Shown here piece by piece: positions 8,625-16,269 of a stretch of DNA of 64,000 nt; the first letter of the stretch is position 1, and each line of letters opens with the position of its first letter. The DNA comes from Arthrobacter sp. MMS18-M83 (GTDB lineage Bacteria > Actinomycetota > Actinomycetes > Actinomycetales > Micrococcaceae): contig NZ_CP113343.1 in NCBI RefSeq assembly GCF_026683955.1, positions 310,001 to 374,000 of the forward strand, written 5' to 3'. The notes beneath the pieces are model-generated. The model did not search any database. It had not been told where the DNA came from and saw only the letters and a program-made list of their open reading frames with translations. Made by a program: the position numbers and the translations under genes.

Positions 8625-9326
8625 GAGCAGCGCCGCAACCAGCGCCTCCGCCAACGGCCTCGATGATGCTGGATTCTGACCGGTGTAGAGGTTGCCGTCC
8701 AGGGTGACATGCTCCTGCCACGGCGAGCCGCTCTCTTCGAACACGCCTCCGCTCTCAATGAGCCGGTTCTGTAGGAGCCACGGCGCCTTGTCTGCGAACC
8801 CCACCTGAGATTCCTCGGCGTTACTGAATCCCGTGACACGGCGGCCTTTGAACAGCCATGATCCGTCTCCGTTGCGGGCCGGCAACAGCGCTGCCGGTCC
8901 GTGGCACACCGCGGCGACGGGTTTACTCTGTGCAACGAATTCGCCGATGAGTGCGCCAAAAGTATCCGACACCGCAAGGTCTTCCATGGGCCCATGCCCC
9001 CCTGGGACGAAGACCAGGTCGAAGTCCTCCGCACGGACACCATTCAGATCGGCTGGCACCGAAAGGATCTCGGCAATGCCGTCGAGGTAGGAACGAAATC
9101 GATCTCCGGGTTCGGTTGTGCCGCCGTTCATTTCCGGCGAAAACCCAGCCTCGTCTGCTGCCGGGCGGACGCCGCCCGGAGTAGCGATCGTGATCTCGAA
9201 CCCGGCGTCGGTGAACACTTCGTGCGGGACAGCTAACTCTTCGGGCCAGTATCCACAGGGGTGCAAAGTGCCGTCGGCCAGTGTCCAACTATCTGATCCG
9301 GTCACGGCAAAAAGTATGCGGGACAT
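8610..9326 (-). CDS. DJ-1/PfpI-family protein, short form
   Basis: 238-residue DJ-1/PfpI protein with the nucleophile cysteine in AAVCHGPAAL, upstream FVPGGHGPMEDLA, and N-terminus RILFAVTGSDSWTLADGT. It shares the HPxGYxxEE pattern near residue 24 with the long form at 5685-6722 but lacks its helical insertion. Start ATG 9326 is followed upstream by a weak purine stretch and then directly by repeat copy B. It is convergent with the AraC gene. Likely processes a reactive carbonyl or similar product of the nearby oxygenases; this is inference only. Confidence 0.88.
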   Translation of the reverse strand: MSRILFAVTGSDSWTLADGTLHPCGYWPEELAVPHEVFTDAGFEITIATPGGVRPAADEAGFSPEMNGGTTEPGDRFRSYLDGIAEILSVPADLNGVRAEDFDLVFVPGGHGPMEDLAVSDTFGALIGEFVAQSKPVAAVCHGPAALLPARNGDGSWLFKGRRVTGFSNAEESQVGFADKAPWLLQNRLIESGGVFEESGSPWQEHVTLDGNLYTGQNPASSRPLAEALVAALLSARV

Positions 9327-9341
9327 TGATGATCCTCCGTC

Positions 9342-9531
9342 GTGTAGGTGACAACGCGGCCGAAGGCCGCGCAACCCCCACGTTAGGTCCGAGATGGTTG
9401 AGATAGTCGCTACTGAGTTCGATTCCGATACAAGTCCGTCGGTCTGCGATATCGGTATTCCAGAGTCGCTCGGAATGGGCACACATTGAGTTGGAACGCA
9501 GTACCGCTGCGGTTGCGGGTGGGGTTTGCTT
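9342..9531. repeat. Inverted repeat copy B (about 190 bp), regulatory element
   Basis: Reverse-complement partner of 6781-6975. The end that faces the DJ-1/toluene-type operon in copy A faces the plus-strand gene at 9588 and the phenol-hydroxylase operon here. The opposite end abuts the start of the short DJ-1 gene on the minus strand, so the element lies between divergent genes. Confidence 0.9.
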
Positions 9532-9587
9532 GAAGTGAGAGACAGTCCGACGCCGACCGGCGCCGCCGCTGGAGGGAGGTAAATCCG

Positions 9588-9941
9588 ATGATGTCCCGTC
9601 GTGTTGCACACCAGCATTGGGTGGACTTCCGTGAGCGCGAAGCGGCAGCCGCTGCAAGTGGAGCGCAAACGAAGCTCTACGGACTGCGCCCGGTCTTCCG
9701 GGCCCTGGGAGATCTCCCTGCCCTTGTCTACGAATACATAGAACGCGCTCGGACTTCCCCCACCACAGCTGAGATCACCCGAGCCACCGGCATCAAAGAA
9801 ACCGCAGTCAGCAAGGCTCTGGGCGACATGGCGTCCCTTGGCATGATCTATCACGATGGGCGGCCATGGAAGATTACCGCAGCGGCAAACCTGACTGAAC
9901 TTGCAATCCGGTTGGGCGGCGCTGACGACGTCGCGGCGTAA
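9588..9941 (+). CDS. Small winged-helix DNA-binding protein
   Basis: 117 residues starting at ATG 9588 (second ATG follows directly) behind GGAGGGAGG. The C-terminal two thirds read as a winged helix: LPALVYEYIERA, TTAEITRATGIKETAVSKAL, then MASLGMIYHDGRPWKIT. No ligand domain is visible, so it could be a compact regulator, or a leftover C-terminal wing of an actinobacterial plasmid replication/primase-type protein, which have similar ends. It is the first gene downstream of repeat copy B, on the strand of the phenol-hydroxylase operon but about 460 bp before the next gene. Confidence 0.7.
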   Translation: MMSRRVAHQHWVDFREREAAAAASGAQTKLYGLRPVFRALGDLPALVYEYIERARTSPTTAEITRATGIKETAVSKALGDMASLGMIYHDGRPWKITAAANLTELAIRLGGADDVAA

Positions 9942-10404
9942 GCGGCTCGGCCAGTCTGAGCCCGCCCATCGGCCCCACAGGGGTCGAGCGCTCCAAGACC
10001 AAGCAGGCGAGTCTGGTCCCCCGGATAAGAGAGCGGAGCCATCAAGAAGCTCTCGCGTCAGCCGGAGTTGAGCGAGGTCTCGATCCAGGCGAACGCGAGC
10101 ACGCCGAAGGCGACAGCCAGCCGGGCTGCTTGCTTGAGTTTGTCGACCATCTGTTGAGTTCCTTCGTGGTAGTGACTCGGGGCGAGCGGACGCGTCCGGG
10201 AGGGGTGTGCTGGGTCCGGCACTGGCTGGGACAGTAGGCGGCCCAGATGGCAGCCCGCTAGGTTCGGCGGACCGGTTCCGTCGTAACCCGCACACATTGG
10301 CGCGGATCCCTCTATCAGGCGTCGCTCGGCGCGGCATGGTCCGCTGGTGTACTTCACCTGCCATGACCGCGGTGGGATGATGGGGAGAGAAAGGTACCCC
10401 GCCG
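9942..10404. other. Intergenic region before the phenol-hydroxylase operon
   Basis: About 460 bp holding only a possible 30-residue minus-strand ORF (10058-10150). No clear terminator or promoter consensus found; it presumably contains the promoter for 10405 onward. Confidence 0.4.
10058..10150 (-). CDS. Possible small membrane peptide (30 aa)
   Basis: Short ORF with ATG at 10150 and GAAGGAAC about 8 nt upstream. The product has a basic N-terminus (VDKLKQAARL) followed by a single hydrophobic helix (AVAFGVLAFAWIE). Size, RBS and hydrophobic profile fit a small membrane protein, but there is no homology argument. Confidence 0.3.
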   Translation of the reverse strand: MVDKLKQAARLAVAFGVLAFAWIETSLNSG

Positions 10405-10791
10405 ATGACGCCCTTCATGCTCGCCGTCCAAGCTCTGCTCGACGGCAACCAGCCCCCGGAACCAGCGACCAAGCCGAGCCGACCTCGCCCGGTCGCGAAG
10501 GCCACGGACACGCACGTGATGATCCGCTCTCTCGCCGAGCAACTGGTGAGCGAGGCCAACGCGGTCTTGCGCGGACGCGGTGTTGGTATCAGCCTGGTCG
10601 ACGACACCGGTCCCGGTGAACTGACCTTCACTCTGCGACACGGCGACACAGCTGCGCGCGTGCGGACGGTGGTGTCGGGTCATACCGCTCTGGGGCAGCT
10701 GGTGCGGGCCGACACGCCCGTCGAGGAGCCGCGCGAGCTCACGTCGGAGGACGAACTGCAAGCGTTGGTGCTCAGTCTGCTCGGAGACTGA
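10405..10791 (+). CDS. Protein of unknown function in dmpK position
   Basis: 128 residues; ATG 10405 preceded by GAGAAAGG. The N-terminal 35 residues are proline/lysine-rich and probably disordered; the remainder is alpha/beta with MIRSLAEQLVSEANAVL and a C-terminal acidic SEDELQALVLSLL. It ends 28 nt before the phenol-hydroxylase beta subunit, so it is part of that operon. In dmpKLMNOP the same position is held by the assembly factor DmpK (about 90 residues); I see no similarity to DmpK beyond position and small size. Confidence 0.65.
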   Translation: MTPFMLAVQALLDGNQPPEPATKPSRPRPVAKATDTHVMIRSLAEQLVSEANAVLRGRGVGISLVDDTGPGELTFTLRHGDTAARVRTVVSGHTALGQLVRADTPVEEPRELTSEDELQALVLSLLGD

Positions 10792-10819
10792 CGAGGAACC
10801 ACGGGACGAGGACACGATC

Positions 10820-11839
10820 GTGCAGTACGAGTTGCGGCATCAAGTCATCCCCGCCAAGCGACAGACGTACCAGAACGTCATCGATCGGCTCGGAGACCAG
10901 CCGGTGAGCAGGTATCTCGAAGGCACCCTGGACGTGCAGCCTCGCGAGAACTTCCACTACCGGCCAACCTGGATGTCGAACCGCGAGCTGTACGACGAGC
11001 GGTTCTCGGCCTTGCGGCTGACCGACAGCTACCGGTTCACCGACCCGCGGCAGTACTACTACACGACGTATGTGGCCGCACGCGCAGGGCTGCACGACGA
11101 CTTCGGCAAGACGCTGAGCTATCTCGAGGAGCGCGACCTGCTGGCCAGGATTCCCGCGGGCTGGCAGGCGGTGCTCTCCTCGGTCGTGGTGCCGCTGCGC
11201 CACTACGAGGCCGGCGCCCAGCTGGTCAGCGTGGCCGGCGCCCGGTTCGCCTACGGCACCTCGGTGGAGCAGTGCTGCAGCTTCGCGGCATTCGACCGGA
11301 TCGGGAACGCGCAGATGCTGTCCCGTGTCGGGATCGCGCTCGGCGGCGGCACGCGGGACAGGCTCGAGGCGGCCAAACGGATGTGGGTGGACGGTGCGCA
11401 CCTTCAGCCGCTCCGCCGGTTGGTCGAGGAGATCATGGTGCTTGACGACTGGGCCGTGAGCCTGTTGGCTATCGATCTCGTCGACTCGCTCGTGTATCCC
11501 CTGGTCTACCGCGGGCTCGACGAGCACGCGCTCCTGGGCGGAGCCGTCGCCTACAGCTTGGTCGCCCAGCACTTCAGCGCATGGTTCGAGGACCAGCGCA
11601 AGTGGATCGACGCGCTGGTCGCCACGTGGGCTACGGACCCGGAGGCCGGGCTGGCCAACCGAGAGGTCTTGGGTCACGTCCTCGAGACGTGGGCAGTGCG
11701 TGCGTACGCGGCGGTCGCGGCACTCGCCGCCGCTGTCGACTCCCACCTGCCGGGGGCCGAGACCGGCACCGAGCTGGCCGCGACGGCTGAGTCCCGGCGG
11801 TCTCCGTGGGCCAGTCTGATCGGAGGTGCTGCCTCGTGA
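10820..11839 (+). CDS. Phenol hydroxylase beta subunit (DmpL-like)
   Basis: 339-residue hydroxylase beta subunit (DmpL about 331). It shows the beta-subunit hallmark DPRQYYYTTYVAARA around residues 73-88 and an early RPRENFHY-like segment (QPRENFHYRPTW). It lacks diiron ligands, as expected. The start is GTG 10820 with GACGAGG upstream; no in-frame ATG lies near. Its TGA overlaps the GTG of the coupling protein. First hydroxylase gene of the plus-strand operon in dmpLMNOP order. Confidence 0.9.
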   Translation: MQYELRHQVIPAKRQTYQNVIDRLGDQPVSRYLEGTLDVQPRENFHYRPTWMSNRELYDERFSALRLTDSYRFTDPRQYYYTTYVAARAGLHDDFGKTLSYLEERDLLARIPAGWQAVLSSVVVPLRHYEAGAQLVSVAGARFAYGTSVEQCCSFAAFDRIGNAQMLSRVGIALGGGTRDRLEAAKRMWVDGAHLQPLRRLVEEIMVLDDWAVSLLAIDLVDSLVYPLVYRGLDEHALLGGAVAYSLVAQHFSAWFEDQRKWIDALVATWATDPEAGLANREVLGHVLETWAVRAYAAVAALAAAVDSHLPGAETGTELAATAESRRSPWASLIGGAAS

Positions 11840-12120
11840 ACGCTGCGCATCGCCAGGTGTCAATCGACGTCCAGGAGTCGGAGGAGAACCGTGTGCTCAT
11901 CGAGGCAATCGAGGCGGACAACCCGGAGGTGACGATCCGTCATCTGCCGGGCCTGATCAAGCTGCAGGCGCCGGGTCAGATCGTCATCAACCGGGAGAGC
12001 GTGGAGCAGCGGCTGGGTCACGAGTGGGAGACCGGTGAGTTTCAGCTGGCCATCGTGTCGTACACCGGCAACGTCTCGGAGTGGGACGACGACCAGATCA
12101 TCGTGAAATGGGAGCACTGA
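11836..12120 (+). CDS. Phenol hydroxylase coupling/effector protein (DmpM-like)
   Basis: 94-residue MmoB/DmpM-family effector (DmpM 90). Family pattern: QVSIDVQESEENRVLIEAIE, then IRHLPGLIKLQAPGQIVIN and a C-terminal DDDQIIVKW. GTG 11836 overlaps the preceding stop (GTGA), favouring it over the upstream in-frame ATG at 11806 that lies inside dmpL. One base separates it from the alpha-subunit ATG. Confidence 0.92.
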   Translation: MNAAHRQVSIDVQESEENRVLIEAIEADNPEVTIRHLPGLIKLQAPGQIVINRESVEQRLGHEWETGEFQLAIVSYTGNVSEWDDDQIIVKWEH

Positions 12121-12121
12121 C

Positions 12122-13660
12122 ATGAGCATCGAGTCGCCGAGGGCGGCTCCGCGGAAGAAGCTGCCGCTGAAGGAACGGTATGCGCTGCTCACCCGCGACC
12201 TCGACTGGGAGCCCAGCTACGTCGACCGTGAGCAACTGTACCCGTTCACACGCTACGAGGGCATCAAGGTCCACGACTGGGACGGCTGGCAGGACCCGTT
12301 CCGGCTCACCGTGGACGCGTACTGCAAGTACCAGGCGGAGAAGGACAGGCGGCTGTACGCCGTGCTCGACGGGTTCGCGCAGGGCCAAGGACACCTGACC
12401 CTGTCCGACGCCAGCTACCTGAACTCGATCAAGCTGTTCATCCAAGCTGTGACCCCGCTGGAGTATGCCGCCCATCGACACTTCGCATTCCTGGCCCGCC
12501 ACCTCGAGGGCCCGGCGCCCCGGTTCGCGGCGCTGTGCCAGAGCATCGACGAGCTGCGGCACACCCAGACCCAGATCCACACGATCAGCAACTACAACAA
12601 GTACTACTCGGGGTTTCACAGCTGGTCGAAGATGCACGACCGGGTCTGGTACCTCGCGATATCGAAGTCGTTCTTCGACGACGCCATGAGCGCCGGACCG
12701 TTCGAGTTCCTCATCGCGATCTCCTTCAGCTTCGAGTACCTGCTCACCAACCTGCTGTTCGTGCCGTTCATGAGCGGCGCCAGCTTCAACGGCGACACAC
12801 CGACCATGTCGTTCGGATTCTCCGCACAGTCCGACGAGAGCCGGCATATGACCCTCGGCCTAGAAGCCATCAAGTTCCTCCTCGAGCAGGACGAGGACAA
12901 CGTGCCGATCATTCAGGACTGGGTCGACAAGTGGTTCTGGCGGGCATACCGGCTGTCGGGACTGGTCGCCGCCATGATGGACTACATGCTTCCCAAGCCG
13001 GTGATGAGCTGGAAGGAAGCCTTCGAGCTCTACTTTGAGGACCAGATGCTCGGCGGCCTGTTCCCCGACCTGGACTTTTACGGCATCCGGCCGCCGCGCC
13101 ATGTCGACGATGCGATCGCGGAGAAGGAACACCTGTCCCACCAGGTGTATAAGATCCTCCACAATTTCTCCTCCGTCGCAGCCTTCACCACGAAGACCCC
13201 GGACCATGTCCACCTCGACTGGCTCTCCGAGCAATACCCGGGCACGTTCGACACTTACTACCGGCCCACGTGGGAGAAGCACCAACGCATCGAGGCCGGC
13301 GGCGGCCGCATGTTCTTCCGGGGCCTGCCCCAGCAGTGCCAGGTGTGCCAGCTCGCGATCTCGTTCACCGAGCAGGACGACCGGCGGAAGATCTCGTTCA
13401 GACGAAGCGAGTTCCGCAGCGAGACGTTCCACACCTGCAGCAACGGATGCAAATGGATCTTCGACCGAGAGCCCGAGAAGTACGTGCAGGCATGGCTGCC
13501 TGTTCACCAGATCCTCAAGGGCGACTGCGGCGGGCCGACCATTCCGGATGTCCTGGCCTGGTACGGGATCCAGACGGGCGACAACGGTGAGTACAACGGC
13601 TCCCCGGACGAGCAGTTCTGGCGGGCCTGGCATAACCCTTCGCTGAGGCATGGAGAGTGA
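12122..13660 (+). CDS. Phenol hydroxylase alpha subunit (DmpN-like)
   Basis: Catalytic diiron subunit, 512 residues (DmpN 517), expected to ortho-hydroxylate phenols to catechols. Predicted ligands: E114 (TPLEY), E144 and H147 (DELRH), E205 (SFEY), E239 and H242 (DESRH). The C-terminus carries the YHS-type cysteine motifs CQVCQL and HTCSNGCKWIFDREPEKY, the latter typical for phenol hydroxylases. The N-terminal SYVDREQLYPFTRYEGIKV is also characteristic. Substrate class is inferred from family and gene order; related enzymes also accept benzene or toluene. Confidence 0.95.
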   Translation: MSIESPRAAPRKKLPLKERYALLTRDLDWEPSYVDREQLYPFTRYEGIKVHDWDGWQDPFRLTVDAYCKYQAEKDRRLYAVLDGFAQGQGHLTLSDASYLNSIKLFIQAVTPLEYAAHRHFAFLARHLEGPAPRFAALCQSIDELRHTQTQIHTISNYNKYYSGFHSWSKMHDRVWYLAISKSFFDDAMSAGPFEFLIAISFSFEYLLTNLLFVPFMSGASFNGDTPTMSFGFSAQSDESRHMTLGLEAIKFLLEQDEDNVPIIQDWVDKWFWRAYRLSGLVAAMMDYMLPKPVMSWKEAFELYFEDQMLGGLFPDLDFYGIRPPRHVDDAIAEKEHLSHQVYKILHNFSSVAAFTTKTPDHVHLDWLSEQYPGTFDTYYRPTWEKHQRIEAGGGRMFFRGLPQQCQVCQLAISFTEQDDRRKISFRRSEFRSETFHTCSNGCKWIFDREPEKYVQAWLPVHQILKGDCGGPTIPDVLAWYGIQTGDNGEYNGSPDEQFWRAWHNPSLRHGE

Positions 13661-13661
13661 T

Positions 13662-13982
13662 ATGAGCGTAAAGGCGCTGTACGACTACGAGTTCCCATCG
13701 ATGGACCGTGCCAAGTTGTTCGGCGAGGACCTGCTGGTCTACGTGCATTGGGAAGGCAACCCGATCTTCTGCTCCGCGGTCTGCTTCCGGGTCCCGAAGA
13801 CCATGCGGTTCGGCGAGTTCGTCACCAGCTTCGTCGTCCCCTGGGCTGAATCAGACCCCGACTTCGACCACGAGGCAATGAAGCACTGGCGCATCTTCGA
13901 CGAACCGCTCGACGTCGCCGACGACAAGTCCCTGGCCGATCTCGGCATCGGACACAAAGCACTGCTTACCTTCGCCGGCTAG
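13662..13982 (+). CDS. Phenol hydroxylase gamma subunit (DmpO-like)
   Basis: 106-residue gamma subunit (DmpO 119), Phenol_hyd_sub type, with VKALYDYEFPSMDRAKLFGE at the N-terminus and VYVHWEGNPIFCSAVCFRVP in the middle. ATG 13662 follows the alpha stop by one base, with GGAGAG overlapping the end of the alpha gene as ribosome-binding site. In DmpO-type proteins this subunit is needed for hydroxylase assembly. Confidence 0.88.
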   Translation: MSVKALYDYEFPSMDRAKLFGEDLLVYVHWEGNPIFCSAVCFRVPKTMRFGEFVTSFVVPWAESDPDFDHEAMKHWRIFDEPLDVADDKSLADLGIGHKALLTFAG

Positions 13983-14049
13983 CTACCCGCTGCGCGGGCG
14001 CCCGGGTCTGGTGAACCATCGGTCACACGTCACGAGGAGATGAGCTGCA

Positions 14050-15102
14050 ACGACGACCTACACCGTACGCGTCGAACCGCTCGGCACCGAGATCAGCTGC
14101 CGGGATGACCAAGCGGTGCTTGACGCCTGTCTGCGCGAGGGCATCTGGCTGCCACACGCCTGCACCCACGGCACCTGTGGGACCTGTAAGGCCATTGTGC
14201 TGGAAGGCGATGTCGATCACGGCGACGCGTCGCCGTACGCCCTGCTCGACAGCGAACGACAGGAAGGCTGCGCCCTGATCTGCGTCGCCAGGCCGCGCAG
14301 CAACCTGGTCATCGAGGGAGAGATCGACGCTGAGGAGGGCGTCGCGGTCCATCCGGTGCGCGACTACACCGGCACGGTAGAGTTGCTCGACGAAGTGGCA
14401 CCCAATGTTCGACGCCTCCTCATCGCGCTCGACCGGCCGCTGAGCTTCAATCCCGGGCAGTACATCCAACTCGTCATGCCCGACGGAGACTCGCGTCCGT
14501 ATTCGGTCGCGAGCACGCCCGCGGCCCCTGATCGCATCGAACTGCATATCAAGCGCACACCCGGTGGGGTGTGTACCGACGGCTGGGTGTTCAAACACCT
14601 GGCCGTCGGCGACGGCGTCTCGCTCTCCGGGCCGTACGGCCGCTTCTCGTTCCGCCCGTTGCGGTCGGAACCCGTCCTGCTCCTCGGGAGCGGCACCGGC
14701 CTGGCTCCGCTGAAGTCGATGGTCCAGCACGTCGCGGAGACCGGCGGCGAACATTCGGTGATTCTCTACCACGGCGTCGCGACGCAGACGGATCTTTATG
14801 ACCACGAGCTGTTTGAGGCGTGGGACGCTGAAAATGACTGGTTCAGCTACCGACCGGCTCTCTCCCGCGACGACTGGAACGGCCGCACCGGCCGTGTGCC
14901 GGCGCTGCTTGCCGAGGACTATCCCAGGGCTTCCGGACACACCGCCTACGTCTGTGGAAGCCCCGCGATGGTTAACGACACTCTGAGAGCGCTGATGAAG
15001 GCGCGCTTGTTCCCGCGTGACATCTTCCGCGAAGACTTCTTCGACTCGAGAGACAGGGCCAGTGGCGCCCACATCGTCCGAAGCCCTCTTATCCGTCGGT
15101 GA
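14050..15102 (+). CDS. Phenol hydroxylase reductase (DmpP-like), probable ACG start
   Basis: 350-residue FNR-type reductase passing electrons from NADH via FAD and a 2Fe-2S centre to the hydroxylase. The plant-type ferredoxin domain has C38, C43, C46 (CTHGTCGTC) and C78; the FAD motif is RPYSVAS; the NAD domain has LLGSGTGLAPLKSM and ends with VCGSPAMV and a FFDS tail. The reading frame has no ATG, GTG or TTG between the upstream in-frame TGA at 14041 and GTG 14116, which would delete the first 22 family-conserved residues. The natural N-terminus TTYTVRVEPLG is restored only by initiating at ACG 14050, 10 nt behind AGGAG. Either a non-standard start or a mutated ATG. Confidence 0.9.
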   Translation, partial: TTTYTVRVEPLGTEISCRDDQAVLDACLREGIWLPHACTHGTCGTCKAIVLEGDVDHGDASPYALLDSERQEGCALICVARPRSNLVIEGEIDAEEGVAVHPVRDYTGTVELLDEVAPNVRRLLIALDRPLSFNPGQYIQLVMPDGDSRPYSVASTPAAPDRIELHIKRTPGGVCTDGWVFKHLAVGDGVSLSGPYGRFSFRPLRSEPVLLLGSGTGLAPLKSMVQHVAETGGEHSVILYHGVATQTDLYDHELFEAWDAENDWFSYRPALSRDDWNGRTGRVPALLAEDYPRASGHTAYVCGSPAMVNDTLRALMKARLFPRDIFREDFFDSRDRASGAHIVRSPLIRR

Positions 15103-15182
15103 ACGACACCGCCAAGAAATGCCTCGTGACCTCTGGGTCATGGGGTCGGGGAGCAGACTCGCGAAAAGTGGCGCTTCAGAGT

Positions 15183-15213
15183 TACGGCAGATAGTGGCGT
15201 ACTATCTGCCGTA
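15183..15213. terminator. Perfect 13-bp inverted repeat downstream of phenol-hydroxylase operon
   Basis: TACGGCAGATAGT at 15183-15195 and its exact reverse complement at 15201-15213, separated by 5 bp. It lies 80 bp after the reductase stop, the right place for a transcription terminator, but there is no T-run and the arms are not GC-dense. A protein-binding or recombination site is equally possible. Confidence 0.45.
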
Positions 15214-15974
15214 GAGCGGAAGGCGGTTCGGTGGGATCGGTGAGCACGCTCCCGGCCCGGGCGGCCGGGGTCCGGTTGGCGGACGCGGCGAGGGCATTCC
15301 TCGGCACGTCCTCGGGAAAGTCCCGCGGTCCGCTCGCCGCTACTGTGGCGGCGTCCAACGTCCCCGCTGATGCTGACGTCACGACCATCGTCTCCTTCAC
15401 GAACTCACCTGACCGCCGTGGGCTCCCTCTCGGGCCGAGCACACAGCTCGTATCCGGCCGGTTCGACGCCACCCGGCCTGGAGGCGGCCGTTGTTGGTGG
15501 AGTCCTTCCCGTCGCCTTTCGGCGTACCGGCGTTCGCTTCTCGGGTCATCCTGTTCCCGGCTGGGGATTGTGCCTTCCTTGCGGTCGGCCTACCAGCCAT
15601 TGGGCTGGACCCAGACGGGGTTTCCACGTTCCACAAGCGTCGGACACGAACGGAGTGGGCGCCCTCTATACCCCGGGGACGATGGTGCTCCTCCGACCGC
15701 TTGCAGATCAGCGGCCAGCATCTGCCGGCATGCCATAGTAACTGATCGCAGAAGCGAGCACGGCGATGGCGAGAAAGCCGGCAACAAAGAGGATATTGGT
15801 GAGGACCTTCGCGAACATGATCACGTGGCCATTGGCTGTGACGGCTAGGTGGGTGTCGACTCAGACTCCAGCCGCCAATACTTTCTCTTGGCTCTGCATC
15901 GAGCTGCCGAGCGCTCCTCCGGGTGGCGTGGTGTGTCCATAGAGGCTTGAATCGTCGGGGAACAGAACCTCCCA
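15214..15974. other. Non-coding or decayed region between operon and toxin locus
   Basis: About 760 bp without a convincing gene. A plus-strand frame from GTG 15231 begins with LADAARAFLGT, which faintly recalls a tyrosine-recombinase N-terminus but degenerates into low-complexity sequence. A minus-strand 36-residue ORF at 15708-15818 is listed separately. Confidence 0.4.
15708..15818 (-). CDS. Possible small membrane peptide (36 aa)
   Basis: ATG 15818 to TGA 15708; the product is one strongly hydrophobic helix (ILFVAGFLAIAVLASAISYY) flanked by MFAKVLTN and a short polar tail. No clear ribosome-binding site. It could be the end of a decayed larger membrane-protein gene. Confidence 0.25.
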   Translation of the reverse strand: MFAKVLTNILFVAGFLAIAVLASAISYYGMPADAGR

Positions 15975-16269
15975 ATTGGCCGTCGAGGACGCTCTGGCTC
16001 CGAAACCTTCGAATTATGGCTGGACCAGTGCAATGGACGGTGGCTCGCAACGACCATGACCACTTTGTCGTCAGAAACGTCAAATGACAAGGGCGTACGG
16101 ACTCGAGGAGTGCCGCCGCTTTCATGGCCAGTTGAGGATAGGCCTCCGCGCCCATGACCGTCGTTGCGGGGCGCGCCAAGGCGGAAGCGAGCAACCCGAT
16201 GTCACGGAAGTGGAACCCGTACCGATCGATCACCTGCAGAGCATCCTCGATCTCAAGGTACGAACTCAT
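15975..16269 (-). pseudogene. Doc-type (death-on-curing, Fic-fold) toxin, core deleted
   Basis: The first about 58 residues from ATG 16269 match a Doc toxin N-terminus: LEIEDALQVIDRYGFHFRDI, then GLLASALARPATT and EAYPQLAMKAAALLESV. In intact Doc proteins this is followed by the catalytic Fic motif HPFxDGNKRT. Here that segment is missing; in another frame, starting about 16086, the sequence resumes with a Doc-like C-terminus (FDVSDDKVVMVVAS). An internal deletion of the active-site region plus frameshift explains this. The start overlaps the antitoxin stop (ATGA), the usual arrangement of the pair. Confidence 0.72.

Noticed and set aside
6781..9531. Inverted repeats as ends of an insertion sequence
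   Set aside because: The enclosed genes are an AraC regulator and a DJ-1 protein, with no transposase or target-site duplication visible; a regulatory duplication fits better.
15231..15848. 205-codon plus-strand frame as a tyrosine recombinase
   Set aside because: Only a short N-terminal stretch is reminiscent; no catalytic R...HxxR...Y region exists in any frame.
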